DNA of 64,000 bases. Origin: Mesorhizobium sp. WSM3859 (GTDB lineage Bacteria > Pseudomonadota > Alphaproteobacteria > Rhizobiales > Rhizobiaceae). Position numbers and translations under genes: made by a program. The notes under the pieces are model-generated. The model had not been told where the DNA came from and did not search any database. It saw nothing but the letters and a program-made list of their open reading frames with translations. The stretch covers positions 496,001-560,000 of the forward strand of contig NZ_NSGG01000003.1 in the NCBI RefSeq assembly GCF_002295065.1, given 5' to 3'. Shown here in pieces: positions 1 through 8,328 of this stretch (position 1 is the stretch's first letter; each line of letters begins with the position of its first letter).

Positions 1-315
1 GACATCTGCGTCTGTCGCCTGGATGCCGTTGTTCTTGAGTTCGTAATAGCGGCCTTCGGGACAGGCAGCCAGACGGAGCTCGGCCACCTCTTCCAGCCGG
101 GGTGCGTGTCTGTTGATGTGGCTTTGCAGCGACGGCGCGTCCGCGTCGTACCCGGCGTGCGAGATAATGACTTTCGGCCTTGCGAAGCCGGCCGCCGAAA
201 CGGAGGCGATTTCATTCGCCAAAGCGGTTAGCCCAACGCGGATCTCATCCCACTCGATCGTCCTGGCGTTTTCCATCTCGATGACGATTGAATAAGTTGG
301 AAGGTTGCCGATCAT
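1..315 (-). CDS. Putative family 2 glycosyltransferase, N-terminal part (cut by window edge)
   Basis: An open minus-strand frame of 105 codons runs off the left edge without a stop. It begins at an ATG at 313-315. The N-terminus reads MIGNLPTYSIVIEMENAR, followed by WDEIRVGLTALANEI and KVIISHAGYD. A beta strand ending in an acidic residue, then a helix and a second strand, fits the start of a GT-A glycosyltransferase. About 100 residues are visible, so the catalytic DXD region and the acceptor side are missing and no substrate can be named. Nearby downstream DNA gives no operon partner, since metW ends about 85 bases away on the same strand. The frame is also open upstream of this ATG, so the start could lie slightly further out. 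Confidence 0.55.
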   Translation of the reverse strand, partial: MIGNLPTYSIVIEMENARTIEWDEIRVGLTALANEIASVSAAGFARPKVIISHAGYDADAPSLQSHINRHAPRLEEVAELRLAACPEGRYYELKNNGIQATDADV

Positions 316-399
316 CGCTGTGTCTTCAAAAGGCTGCCTTAGTTCAGGTCGGTATAGCCGCTACTGTTCGCTGTCAAATGACAGGAACGATAAGCGTTG

Positions 400-1014
400 C
401 TACCGCTTCAACAAAAACACCGCCTGCTGGCCGAAGAAATTCCAGAACCACCAGGGCATCGACAGGCCGATCTTCTGGCCGTTGGCGTCGAGCGCGGTCG
501 CCTTCTCGACGGTCGCGCCAAGCTCCTCGCACAGATTGACGAAGTCGCGGATGGTGCAGAAGTGGATGTTGGGCGTGTCGTACCAGGAATAGGGCAGGTC
601 CTTGGTGACCGGCATCCTGCCCTTGATCAACAGCGAGAAGCGCACGCGCCAGTGACCGAAATTGGGGAAGGAGACGATGGCGCGGTTGCCGATCCTGAGC
701 AGTTCATCGAGCACCACCTTCGGGTTGCGCGTCGCCTGCAGCGTCTGCGACAGCACGACGAAGTCGAAGCCCTTGTCGGCGTAGAATTTCAGATCCGTGT
801 CGGCGTCGCCCTGAATGACTGATAGCCCGCGCGCCACGCATTCGTTGACGCCGCGCTGCGACAGTTCCAGCCCGCGGCCGTCGACCTGCTTGGTCTCCTG
901 CAGCAGTTCCAGGAGCACGCCGTCGCCCGAGCCGACATCGAGCACGCGCGACTTGGCCGGAATGAGATCGGTGACGACTTCGAGGTCGACACGCTGGGCG
1001 CGATTGACGCTCAT
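400..1014 (-). CDS. metW: Methionine biosynthesis protein MetW
   Basis: This 204-residue protein is a small SAM-methyltransferase-fold protein that works with MetX in homoserine acetylation or succinylation for methionine synthesis. The SAM-binding loop [15 protein letters not shown] lies near residue 25. The family-typical segments [30 protein letters not shown] and the C-terminal [13 protein letters not shown] are present, and the length is normal for MetW. The start codon overlaps the 3' end of metX (ATG at 1014, metX stop at 1011), so the two are translationally coupled. The pair is transcribed from the SAM-II-controlled leader upstream of metX. The assignment is firm from sequence; the exact biochemical role of MetW in the acetyltransferase reaction is from family knowledge. 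Confidence 0.95.
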   Translation of the reverse strand: MSVNRAQRVDLEVVTDLIPAKSRVLDVGSGDGVLLELLQETKQVDGRGLELSQRGVNECVARGLSVIQGDADTDLKFYADKGFDFVVLSQTLQATRNPKVVLDELLRIGNRAIVSFPNFGHWRVRFSLLIKGRMPVTKDLPYSWYDTPNIHFCTIRDFVNLCEELGATVEKATALDANGQKIGLSMPWWFWNFFGQQAVFLLKR

Positions 1015-2180
1015 AGGCTGAGCCCCCTGGCGCGGGCGGCTGAGGCGATGAAGCCGTTGATGGCCGCGAACAGCTCCGGCTCGTCGAGCAGGAAGGCGTC
1101 ATGGCCGCGATCCGTCTCGATCTCGACGAAGGAGACGGAAGCGCCCGCCGCGTTCAAGGCGTGCACGATCGAGCGGCTCTCCTCGGTCGGGAACAGCCAG
1201 TCGCTGGTGAAAGAGACCAGGCAAAAACGCGTCCTTGTGCCCGCGAAGGCGTCGGCGAGGCGCCCGCCATGATCGGCGGCAAGGTCGAAATAGTCCATCG
1301 CGCGGGTCAGATAGAGGTAGGAATTGGCGTCGAAGCGGTCGACGAAGGTCATGCCCTGGTGGCGCAGATAGCTCTCGATCTGGAAATCGGCGTCGAATCC
1401 GAAGGTGAGCGCCTCGCGATCCTGCAGGTTGCGGCCGAACTTGCGGTGGAGCGCCGCTTCCGAAAGATAGGTGATGTGGGCGGCCATGCGCGCGACGGCG
1501 AGCCCCTTTTCCGGGCGCTTGCCGAACTCGAGATATTTGCCGCCATGCCAGTCCGGATCGGCCATGACGGCCTGCCGGCCGACCTCATGGAAGGCGATGT
1601 TCTGCGAGGAATGGCGGGCGCCGGTGGCGATCGGCAGCGCGCAGAACACCCGCTCCGGATAGCTCGCCGCCCATTCCAGCACCTGCATGCCGCCCATCGA
1701 GCCGCCAAGCACGCAAAACAGCTTTTCGATGCCGAAATGATCGACCAGCATGGCCTGCGCGCGCACCATGTCGCGGATGGTGATGATCGGCAGGTCGAGG
1801 CCGTAGGGCTTGCCGGTCGCCGGATTGGTCGAGGCCGGGCCGGTCGAGCCGAGGCAGCCGCCGATGACGTTTGCGCAGATGACGAAGAAGCGGTTGGCAT
1901 CGATGATCTTGCCGGGACCGATCAGCACCTCCCACCAGCCCGGCTTGCCGGTTACCGGGTTGGTGTTGGCAACGTGCTGGTCGCCGGTCAGCGCATGGCA
2001 GACGAGGATGGCGTTGGAGCGCGCGTCGTTCAAGCTGCCATAGGTCTGGTAGGCGATCTGGAACGGCGAGAGCAGCGTGCCGGCCTCGAGTTTCAGCGGC
2101 TTGTCGGGGCCGAACTGCAGCACCGGGCTCGACGGATGGTCTGCCTCGTCGTTGGTTCTTGCAGTGCGCTGAGCGGCCAT
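1011..2180 (-). CDS. metX: Homoserine O-acetyltransferase MetX
   Basis: MetX transfers an acetyl (or succinyl) group to homoserine, the committed step of methionine synthesis, in the cytoplasm. The protein is an alpha/beta hydrolase: [15 protein letters not shown] forms the oxyanion region, the nucleophile elbow is [14 protein letters not shown] (the Ser of GGSMGG), and the catalytic His is in [12 protein letters not shown] near the C-terminus. I chose the ATG at 2180 ([10 protein letters not shown], 389 residues) because a purine-rich GGATGGGGA sits upstream and homologues start there. In-frame ATGs at 2192 and 2204 would add 4 or 8 residues. The gene overlaps metW by four bases and lies behind a SAM-II riboswitch and terminator. 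Confidence 0.95.
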   Translation of the reverse strand: MAAQRTARTNDEADHPSSPVLQFGPDKPLKLEAGTLLSPFQIAYQTYGSLNDARSNAILVCHALTGDQHVANTNPVTGKPGWWEVLIGPGKIIDANRFFVICANVIGGCLGSTGPASTNPATGKPYGLDLPIITIRDMVRAQAMLVDHFGIEKLFCVLGGSMGGMQVLEWAASYPERVFCALPIATGARHSSQNIAFHEVGRQAVMADPDWHGGKYLEFGKRPEKGLAVARMAAHITYLSEAALHRKFGRNLQDREALTFGFDADFQIESYLRHQGMTFVDRFDANSYLYLTRAMDYFDLAADHGGRLADAFAGTRTRFCLVSFTSDWLFPTEESRSIVHALNAAGASVSFVEIETDRGHDAFLLDEPELFAAINGFIASAARARGLSL

Positions 2181-2242
2181 GTCCGTCCCCATCCTGTTCC
2201 GCATCTGTCTCGTCGCGATGCGGTGTCCGGCCAGCGGCGGAC

Positions 2243-2277
2243 AACAAAAAACCGGCTTGCCGTCGCAAAGCCGGTTA
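2243..2277 (-). terminator. Intrinsic terminator in the metX leader
   Basis: On the minus strand a nine-base-pair stem, AACCGGCTT pairing with AAGCCGGTT around a nine-base loop, is followed at once by a run of T. It sits between the SAM-II aptamer and the metX start, which makes it the likely expression platform: SAM binding would favour termination. The stem and T-run are directly visible; the switching is inferred. Confidence 0.85.
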
Positions 2278-2292
2278 CAGGTTGCAAACGGC

Positions 2293-2345
2293 CCTTTAGC
2301 GAGTTGTTTAACGTGGCTGCAAGCCGACCGGCCAAATCACCACGA
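2293..2345 (-). ncRNA. SAM-II (metA) riboswitch
   Basis: The minus-strand leader contains GTGATTTGGCCGGTCGG, CTTGCAGCCACGTTAAACAA and CGCTAAAG in the order and spacing of the SAM-II aptamer, a compact pseudoknot found upstream of metX/metA genes in rhizobia. The CUUGCAGCCACGUUAAAC core and the CGCUAAA element are the most conserved parts of the family and are intact. It lies about 115 bases upstream of metX with an intrinsic terminator between, so SAM should reduce metX-metW expression. The family match is from memory of the consensus, not from a covariance-model search. Confidence 0.9.
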
Positions 2346-2410
2346 AGTTCATGGCTCTTCTACGTCTGCGTTGTGCGAACGTCAACGGCGGCGTTCCGAT
2401 GAGCCCATCT

Positions 2411-2434
2411 TGCGTAATTTACGTAGATTACGCA
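2411..2434. promoter_or_regulatory. Palindromic operator upstream of the toxin-antitoxin pair
   Basis: A perfect inverted repeat TGCGTAAT-N8-ATTACGCA lies about 60 bases upstream of the antitoxin start, and its spacer contains a further TTACGTA palindrome. Type II antitoxins of the Phd/YefM class bind palindromes in their own promoter, so this is the likely autoregulatory site. It is also about 65 bases upstream of the SAM-II leader, so it could sit near the divergent metX promoter as well. Confidence 0.65.
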
Positions 2435-2495
2435 TATTGCATGACAGATCCGTTTCACTCACTTCACCGGCTCTTTTTATCGGATGGAGGCAGAT

Positions 2496-2750
2496 ATGCC
2501 ACGCAACACTGCGGTTCCGGCCAGTGACTTCGCCCGAAATTTTGCGAAATATCAGGACGAAGCCATCGCCAGGAAGGTCATCAACGTGACCAGTCATGGC
2601 CGGATTGTCGGAGCGTATCTCTCTGCCGCCGAGTTCGCGCACTACGAATTGCTGAAGCGCCGGGAGCGCGAAATCCTGATCGTGGGCGACCTCGATGAGG
2701 ATACGATCGCCTCCATCGAAGCTGCCGAATATGGCGTGGAACCGAAGTGA
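2496..2750 (+). CDS. Phd/YefM-type antitoxin
   Basis: This 84-residue protein starts MPRNTAVPASDFARNFAKYQ and continues with INVTSHGRIVGAYLSAAEF. That is the layout of a Phd/YefM-like DNA-binding antitoxin: an N-terminal dimer and DNA-binding fold with the VTSHGRIVGAYLS strand, then an acidic C-terminal tail (LDEDTIASIEAAEYGVEPK) to block the toxin. I chose the ATG at 2496 because GGAGG sits five bases before it. An in-frame ATG at 2484 would add MEAD and place the start inside that Shine-Dalgarno. The stop overlaps the start of the toxin gene (ATG at 2747), a translational coupling typical of such modules. Confidence 0.8.
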   Translation: MPRNTAVPASDFARNFAKYQDEAIARKVINVTSHGRIVGAYLSAAEFAHYELLKRREREILIVGDLDEDTIASIEAAEYGVEPK

Positions 2751-3178
2751 CGCTGCCGGCTCCAAAGCCAGGTCTTGTCATTCGCTATAGTTTTCTTTGG
2801 AGTACCGAACATGAGCGGGGCGGTATCGAAGGTACGAAGGATCGCCCCTGCGCGATCGTTGTCGCTACGCCACGCGATGCGGATGGCCACATCCACACCA
2901 TAGTCGCACCGATTACCCATAGCCCGCCACCGGACAATTCCGCGTCGATCGAGATTCCGCCGGCAGTATGCCGGGCCCTTGGCCTCGACGGCGGCCGGCA
3001 TTGGCTGCGCCTTGATGAATTGAACCGGTTCCTTTGGCCCGGCTACGATGTTCGACCGCGTTCCGATGGCAGTTACGCCTATGGAATGCTGCCGCCGGCT
3101 TTGTTCGAGCAACTGCGCCGAGGGATTTTGCAGCTTCAGCAGACGCGCAAGACCCGGGTTGTCAGCCGCGACGATTGA
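2747..3178 (+). CDS. PemK/MazF-like toxin
   Basis: The 143-residue product begins PKPGLVIRYSFLW and has KDRPCAIVVATPRD, IHTIVAPITHSPPP and SIEIPPAVCRALGL. This matches the PemK/MazF-like family annotated in many alphaproteobacteria, in which an SH3-like barrel forms an mRNA endonuclease. The usual GDI/GEV strand is replaced by GLVIRYSF, so it belongs to a divergent branch and nuclease activity is inferred, not proven. It overlaps the antitoxin gene by four bases (ATGA-type junction) and has no other partner. The pair sits between metX and hisC, two conserved genes, which suggests acquisition as a unit. Confidence 0.75.
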   Translation: MTLPAPKPGLVIRYSFLWSTEHERGGIEGTKDRPCAIVVATPRDADGHIHTIVAPITHSPPPDNSASIEIPPAVCRALGLDGGRHWLRLDELNRFLWPGYDVRPRSDGSYAYGMLPPALFEQLRRGILQLQQTRKTRVVSRDD

Positions 3179-3370
3179 CGCTGTGACCGGCTGAAGCGCG
3201 GCGCCGAAACAGATCCGGGCCACGCGCTTCAAACCCTTGTTTTAATGCGTGTCGTTGTCCTAGGAACCGCTGCACACTTCTCGGCGATATGCAGTAGACC
3301 TCTCGACATTGCCTGTCACGGCTTGTATTTCCGCTGCGGCCTTTGAAGGCCCTCTCGACGGATTTGTGAC

Positions 3371-4474
3371 ATGAAGCAGGATCAGCCCCGTCCGACGCCC
3401 CGCGCGGGGATCATGGACATCGAGGCCTATGTGCCGGGAAAAAGCACCGCGCCGGCCGGCGTGACGAAAGTCTACAAGCTGTCGTCGAACGAAAACCCGC
3501 TCGGGCCCTCGCCGAAGGCGATCGAGGCCGCGCGCGAGGTGGCGGCGAAGCTCGACGTCTATCCCGACGGCACGGCGCGGCGACTGCGCGAGGCGATCGC
3601 CGAGACGCATGGGCTGAACCCAGCGAACATCATCTGCTCCAATGGCTCCGACGAAATCCTGGGGCTTCTGGCACAGACCTACCTCGCGCCCGGCGACGAG
3701 GCCGTGTTCACCGAACACGCTTTCATGGTCTACAAGATCTACATCCAGGCGGCGGGCGCCAAGCCGGTGGCGGTGAAGGAAACCGACGAGCGCGCCGATG
3801 TCGACGCGATCCTCGCCGCGGTCACGCCTGCGACGCGTATCGTGTTCCTTGCCAATCCGAACAATCCGACCGGCACCTATGTTCCGTTCCAGGAGGTGCG
3901 CCGGCTGCACGCGGCTTTGCCGAAGAACGTGCTCCTGGTGCTCGACGCGGCCTATGCCGAATATGTTCGGCGCAACGACTATGAAGCCGGCATCGAGCTC
4001 GCCGGCAGCTCGGAGAACGTGGTGATGACCCGCACCTTCTCCAAGCTCGGCCTTGGCGGCGCGCGTATCGGCTGGATGTACGGGTCGGCGCATATCGTCG
4101 ATGCGATCAACCGCATCCGTGGCCCCTTCAACGTCAACGCCACCGCGATCGAGGCCGGCATCGCCGCGATCCGCGACCGCGCCCATATCGAGCGCAGCGC
4201 GGCACATAACGAGAAATGGCTGGCTTGGCTCGGCGCGGAGCTGACCGGGCTTGGCCTGCGCGTCACGCCCAGCGTCGGCAATTTCGTGCTGATCCATTTT
4301 CCAGACGATAACAGGCGCTCGGCGGCGGCCGCGGATGATTATCTGAGCGCGCGCGGCTATATCCTGCGCCGCGTCACCGGCTACGGCTTCCCCAACGCGC
4401 TGCGCATGAGCGTCGGCACCGAGGAAGCCAATCGCGGTGTCATTGACGCGCTCAAGACCTTCCTGAAAAGCTAG
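3371..4474 (+). CDS. hisC: Histidinol-phosphate aminotransferase HisC
   Basis: HisC is a PLP-dependent class I/II aminotransferase that converts imidazole-acetol phosphate to histidinol phosphate, and can also act on aromatic amino acids. The 367-residue sequence has the substrate segment [14 protein letters not shown], the PLP phosphate contact [23 protein letters not shown], the Asp/Tyr pair in [11 protein letters not shown], and the Schiff-base lysine in [15 protein letters not shown]. The C-terminal [17 protein letters not shown] carries the carboxylate-binding Arg. It is followed after five bases by tyrC, the usual rhizobial pairing of an aromatic-type aminotransferase with prephenate or arogenate dehydrogenase. 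Confidence 0.95.
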   Translation: MKQDQPRPTPRAGIMDIEAYVPGKSTAPAGVTKVYKLSSNENPLGPSPKAIEAAREVAAKLDVYPDGTARRLREAIAETHGLNPANIICSNGSDEILGLLAQTYLAPGDEAVFTEHAFMVYKIYIQAAGAKPVAVKETDERADVDAILAAVTPATRIVFLANPNNPTGTYVPFQEVRRLHAALPKNVLLVLDAAYAEYVRRNDYEAGIELAGSSENVVMTRTFSKLGLGGARIGWMYGSAHIVDAINRIRGPFNVNATAIEAGIAAIRDRAHIERSAAHNEKWLAWLGAELTGLGLRVTPSVGNFVLIHFPDDNRRSAAAADDYLSARGYILRRVTGYGFPNALRMSVGTEEANRGVIDALKTFLKS

Positions 4475-4479
4475 ACACC

Positions 4480-5415
4480 ATGGCATCACCGATGTTCGAG
4501 AAAATAGCGCTGGTCGGCATCGGCCTGATCGGCTCGTCGCTGGCCCGCGTCATCCGCCGCGAGGGCCTCGCCAGGCACATCGCCATCGCAACGCGCAGCG
4601 CCTCGACTCTGAAGCGAGCCGAGGAGTTGGGCCTTGGCGATTCCTATACGACCGATGCCAGGGAAGCGGTGCGCGACGCCGATCTCGTCATCGTCTCGGT
4701 GCCGGTCGGCTCGTCCGGCGAGGTCGCGGCCGAGATCGCGCCGGCGCTGAAGAAAGGCGCCATCCTCACCGATGTCGGCTCGACCAAGGCCTCCGTCATC
4801 GCGCAGATGCAACCGCATGTGCCGGAAGGCGTGCACTTCATCCCCGGACATCCGCTGGCCGGCACGGAAAAGTCCGGACCCGATGCCGGCTTCGCCGATC
4901 TCTTCGAGAACCGCTGGTGCATCTTCACGCCGCTGCCGGGCACCGACCCCGCCGCGCTCGACACGCTTTCGGAATTCTGGCGCCGCTGCGGCTCCAACAT
5001 CGACACGATGGACCCGCAGCATCACGACATGACCTTGGCGATCGTGTCGCACCTGCCGCATATCATCGCCTACAACATCGTCGGCACGGCGGATGACCTG
5101 GAAGCGGTGACCAAGAGCGAAGTCATCAAATATTCCGCCTCCGGTTTTCGCGATTTCACCCGCCTTGCCGCCTCCGACCCGACCATGTGGCGGGACGTGT
5201 GCCTGCACAACAAGGACGCGATCCTGGAGATGCTGGCGCGTTTCTCGGAGGACCTGGCCTCGCTGCAGCGGGCGATCCGTTGGGGCGACGGCGAAAAACT
5301 GTTCGACCTCTTCACCCGCACGCGCGCTATCCGCCGCTCGATCATCGAGGCCGGCCAGGACATCGATGTGCCGGATTTTGGCCGGCAGGCCATCGAACAT
5401 CCCAAAGGGAACTGA
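4480..5415 (+). CDS. tyrC: Prephenate/arogenate dehydrogenase TyrC (TyrA family)
   Basis: This enzyme oxidatively decarboxylates prephenate or arogenate in tyrosine synthesis. The 311-residue protein starts with the Rossmann fold IALVGIGLIGSSLARV (GxGxxG) and has LTDVGSTKASV, then FIPGHPLAGTEKSGPDAGF with the conserved His-Pro-Leu-Ala-Gly-Thr-Glu motif. The helical half has IVSHLPHIIAYNIVGT and ASGFRDFTRLAASDPTMWRD. The ATG at 4480 is listed; an in-frame ATG at 4492 (MFEKIALVG) is equally possible. It lies five bases after hisC and is likely cotranscribed with it. Whether prephenate or arogenate is preferred cannot be read from the sequence. Confidence 0.93.
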   Translation: MASPMFEKIALVGIGLIGSSLARVIRREGLARHIAIATRSASTLKRAEELGLGDSYTTDAREAVRDADLVIVSVPVGSSGEVAAEIAPALKKGAILTDVGSTKASVIAQMQPHVPEGVHFIPGHPLAGTEKSGPDAGFADLFENRWCIFTPLPGTDPAALDTLSEFWRRCGSNIDTMDPQHHDMTLAIVSHLPHIIAYNIVGTADDLEAVTKSEVIKYSASGFRDFTRLAASDPTMWRDVCLHNKDAILEMLARFSEDLASLQRAIRWGDGEKLFDLFTRTRAIRRSIIEAGQDIDVPDFGRQAIEHPKGN

Positions 5416-5534
5416 TATTCAGGTGAGGCCGGCCTGCAAATGACGGCTTTCTGCGCTTCCGGTGCTCACGTACGAAAAGTACGCTCCGCTCCGGTTCTCG
5501 AAATCCGCCATTTTCGACTCGGCCTGACCTGAAT
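5416..5534. repeat. Family B mosaic palindrome, copy B1
   Basis: Between the convergent tyrC and PfkB genes the outer arms ATTCAGGTGAGGCC and GGCCTGACCTGAAT pair with each other and enclose about 90 bases. The enclosed part holds the inner module CTTCCGGTGCTCACGTAC, a short loop, then AGTACGCTCCGCTCCGG. The same inner module returns near 16030 and 59820, and the same outer arms near 9290 and 16000. It may also act as a two-way terminator. Confidence 0.85.
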
Positions 5535-5535
5535 C

Positions 5536-6480
5536 TCAGCTCCCTTCGCCTTCCCGGGCTGGCGGCCAGTGCGCCGCCATCATGGCCAGCGTCTCGGCCC
5601 TGTCCGGCGCGCCGAGGCGGCCGCCGAAGCGCTGGCATTTGAGCGCGGCGGCGGCGCTGGCAAAGCGCAGGGCCTCTTCCATCGGCATGGCCTCGGCGAG
5701 ACCGACGGCAAAGGCGCCGTGGAAGACGTCGCCGGCGGCGAGCGTGTCGACGGCCTTGACCTTCGGCGCCTCGACATGGCGCACGCGCCCGGTTGCCCGG
5801 TCATGCCACCAGGTTCCGGCCGCGCCCCCGGTCACGGCGACAAAGGCGTCGGTGCGCGAGGCGAGATCGGCGCAAGCGCTTTCAGGGTCCAGCGCGTGGC
5901 CGCAGACGATGCGCGCCGCAGGCTCCGACGCGACGATATGCGAGGCCAACGGCAAGAGCCGCTCCAGCACCTCGACGGGCGCGGTGTCGGCATCAAGGAT
6001 CGCCGGGCGGCCGATCGATCTCGCCGCGCTCAAGGCGAGCGCCGCGGCGCCAGGCCAGCGGACATCGACCAACACGGCATCGAAGGCGGAGAGGTCGGCG
6101 AGCGGTAGTGCCTCGGGATCGGCCTGCGCCGTTTTGTCGTAGAAGGGGACGATGATGCGCTCGCCATGCGCATCCACCACGATCGCGGCCAGCGCCGATC
6201 GCGCGCCGGGAACGCGGCGGATTAGGCTGCAGTCGACGCCTTCGGCTTGAATATCGGCGATCAACTGGTCGCCGACCGGATCGTCGCCCGCGCTTGCCCA
6301 TAGCGAGACCTCGGCTCCGAGGCGATGCGCGGCGCAGGCGGCGCTGGTCGCCATGCCGGAGGCGATCTGAACGCCGTCGCTGGCGATGAACTTGCCCTGA
6401 TGCGCGGGCAGCGTCTCGACGCGGAGAATGGTGTCGAGGGTGAAGGCGCCGACGCTGAGCAGTCTGACCGGCTTCGCCAT
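5536..6480 (-). CDS. PfkB-family carbohydrate kinase
   Basis: The 314-residue protein is a ribokinase-like sugar kinase that phosphorylates a sugar or sugar-like substrate with ATP. The N-terminal LLSVGAFTLDTILRV and the glycine-rich IASGMATSAACAAHRLGA resemble PfkB signature 1. Signature 2 is VDTLAAGDVFHGAFAVGLA near residue 245, where the Asp of AAGD is the catalytic base. The specificity region does not point to a known sugar; ribokinase-like and sulfofructose-kinase-like proteins share this pattern. It starts seven bases after the end of the DUF2125 gene on the same strand and so may be cotranscribed with it. Confidence 0.88.
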   Translation of the reverse strand: MAKPVRLLSVGAFTLDTILRVETLPAHQGKFIASDGVQIASGMATSAACAAHRLGAEVSLWASAGDDPVGDQLIADIQAEGVDCSLIRRVPGARSALAAIVVDAHGERIIVPFYDKTAQADPEALPLADLSAFDAVLVDVRWPGAAALALSAARSIGRPAILDADTAPVEVLERLLPLASHIVASEPAARIVCGHALDPESACADLASRTDAFVAVTGGAAGTWWHDRATGRVRHVEAPKVKAVDTLAAGDVFHGAFAVGLAEAMPMEEALRFASAAAALKCQRFGGRLGAPDRAETLAMMAAHWPPAREGEGS

Positions 6481-6487
6481 CGCTGCG

Positions 6488-7486
6488 TTATTCCAACGGC
6501 TTGATCTTGCCGAGCGGGATGAAGCCGAGCGAGGCCTTGCCCTTGACGACCCTCAGCGGCAAGGACGGTTCCTTACCAAGCATGGCGATGGCGGCGAAAC
6601 CCTGCTCGATTTCGCTTTTATGCTCCGGAACCGCGCCGGCCAGGATGGCTGCCACCGCCTTGGGATCCTTGAGCTTGATCATCAGGCTTGCGTCGACCAG
6701 ACCTTCCGCGTCGACGGAGACCGGTCCGGACACGGTGATGCGCGCCGTACCCGACGACAGGTCGAGCCTGTCGATGTCAATCGACTGGCCGCGCAGGCTC
6801 TTCGGGGGTGTCGCGATCAACGCCACGCCGTTCTTCAGCGTCACGTCGCCGCTGCCGTCCAGCGCCGGCAGCACGCGTCCGTCGATTGCATCCGCGTTGA
6901 TCTCCAGATCAGCGAAGCTGCCGACATAGTTGATGTCCTGGCCGGCCGGCTGCAATTGCCCGGCCGCCTTGCCGGCGCTGAACAACTGCATCGGATCGGT
7001 GTCATCCTGCGGATCGGTCTGGCCGTTGAGCCCTTCGGCCCGCAGCGAGACACTGCGCGGCAGCGGCCACCACACTTTGACATTGGCCTGCAGCTGGTCC
7101 CAGTCGATCCAGAGCGGCGGCATGCCGGGCGCCATCGTCCGCAGCGGCCCGCGCAGGTCGGCGACCGTCGACAAGGGGCCGGTGATCGCGGCGACGGCAT
7201 TGAAGCTTCCGGTGGAAGCGGCGACTTTCCGGGCGTCGTCCTCGTAAGCGATGTTGTCGCAGGAGACCGTGAAGCTCATCGGGTAGCCGCTGACGGTGAG
7301 ATTGGCGCAGCCGGCGGCGATGCCCTTGCTGCCCAGCCGCGCCACCGCCTGGTCGGCTTCGGTCTTGAGCCTTTCGGCGAGATAGAACCAGCCGCCACTG
7401 TAGATGGCGAACAGCACGACGATCAACGCCGCGAGCCAAAGCAGCCGGCGGCGGGGTTTGGGCGATTGCTCGTCACTTGACGTCAT
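6488..7486 (-). CDS. DUF2125 domain protein, membrane-anchored
   Basis: This 332-residue protein starts MTSSDEQSPKPRRRLLW, followed by one membrane segment (about residues 15-33, LAALIVVLFAIYSGGWFYLA). The rest, with the conserved GCANLTVSGYPMSFTVSCDNIAYED, is a periplasmic beta-rich DUF2125 domain. The function of the family is unknown; its strand-rich form recalls outer-membrane lipid or AsmA-like proteins, which is only a guess. A longer frame continues upstream to 7993, but that part lies opposite the ChaC-like gene and is not coding. The ATG at 7486 fits the start of homologues. The kinase gene follows after seven bases. Confidence 0.85.
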   Translation of the reverse strand: MTSSDEQSPKPRRRLLWLAALIVVLFAIYSGGWFYLAERLKTEADQAVARLGSKGIAAGCANLTVSGYPMSFTVSCDNIAYEDDARKVAASTGSFNAVAAITGPLSTVADLRGPLRTMAPGMPPLWIDWDQLQANVKVWWPLPRSVSLRAEGLNGQTDPQDDTDPMQLFSAGKAAGQLQPAGQDINYVGSFADLEINADAIDGRVLPALDGSGDVTLKNGVALIATPPKSLRGQSIDIDRLDLSSGTARITVSGPVSVDAEGLVDASLMIKLKDPKAVAAILAGAVPEHKSEIEQGFAAIAMLGKEPSLPLRVVKGKASLGFIPLGKIKPLE

Positions 7487-7597
7487 GCTGCGGCTCTCGT
7501 TAACCCCGGCGTGCAGGCATTTACTCTCACGCAAACAAGCGGAAGAAGCACCTTCCGGTGCGGTGTCGTTCACTCGAATGCGATCAGGCTTGGCGAT

Positions 7598-8134
7598 ATG
7601 GGCGATTTTTGGGTTTTTGGCTATGGGTCGCTGATCTGGCGGCCCGGATTCGCCCATGTCGAGACGCGCCGCGCCCGGCTCTACGGCTATCGCCGCTCGC
7701 TTTGCGTCTATTCCTTCGTGCATCGCGGCACGCGCGAACGGCCGGGCCTGGTGCTCGGCCTCGACCGAGGCGGCTCCTGCATCGGCCTCGCCTACCGCGT
7801 TCCCGGCAATCTGCGCGACGAGGTGCTTTCCTATCTGCGTGAACGCGAGCTGGTGACCAGCGTCTATCTCGAACGCGTGCTCGCTGTCCGGCTGGGCAAG
7901 GACGGGGAAGGAGAGGGCGGTTCGGTCGAGGCGGTCGCCTACATCGTCGACCGGCAGCATGAGCAATATGCCGGCGCGCTCGATGCCGATCACGCGGCAA
8001 GGATCGTTCGCGGCGCCGTCGGCCAGTCAGGCCGGAACGAGGATTATGTGCTGAGCACGCTCGATCATCTCGAGGCGCTCGGCATCCGCGATCATTGGCT
8101 GGAGGAAGTGGGCCGCAAGGTCGCACCTTCGTGA
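7598..8134 (+). CDS. ChaC-like gamma-glutamylcyclotransferase
   Basis: The 178-residue protein begins MGDFWVFGYGSLIWRPGF. The YGSLIW segment is the substrate-binding loop of the ChaC family, which releases 5-oxoproline from glutathione. Further family motifs are RPGLVLGLDRGGSCIGLAYRV and YLRERELVTSVYLER, where the Glu of RERE is the expected catalytic acid. The frame extends back to 7511, but homologues start at the ATG at 7598, which I use. The gene is divergent from the DUF2125 gene and is followed by a family A repeat. Substrate specificity for glutathione over other gamma-glutamyl compounds is inferred from the family. Confidence 0.9.
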   Translation: MGDFWVFGYGSLIWRPGFAHVETRRARLYGYRRSLCVYSFVHRGTRERPGLVLGLDRGGSCIGLAYRVPGNLRDEVLSYLRERELVTSVYLERVLAVRLGKDGEGEGGSVEAVAYIVDRQHEQYAGALDADHAARIVRGAVGQSGRNEDYVLSTLDHLEALGIRDHWLEEVGRKVAPS

Positions 8135-8149
8135 AGACCTTTTTGTTTA

Positions 8150-8224
8150 CGCAATTCCGGACGCAAGGCTACGGCGAAGCCGCCAAGCCTGACCGCGCCG
8201 CACTTTTGCTGGAATCGCTCTGGT
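8150..8224. repeat. Family A palindrome, diverged copy A1
   Basis: GCAATTCCGGACG on the left and CACTTTTGCTGGAATCGCT on the right match the ends of the family A elements at 15168, 27170 and 61083. The interior differs and is longer (about 75 bases in all). It lies between the ChaC-like gene and the aldo/keto reductase gene. Confidence 0.65.
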
Positions 8225-8328
8225 CCGATCAAAAAGCAAAACCATGCCTTTGACCTCGGCCGGGCACGACCTAGCTTAGCGGCGACCCTCCCCTGGGCAT
8301 CAGGCCCGTTCCATCACGGAGATCAGCC

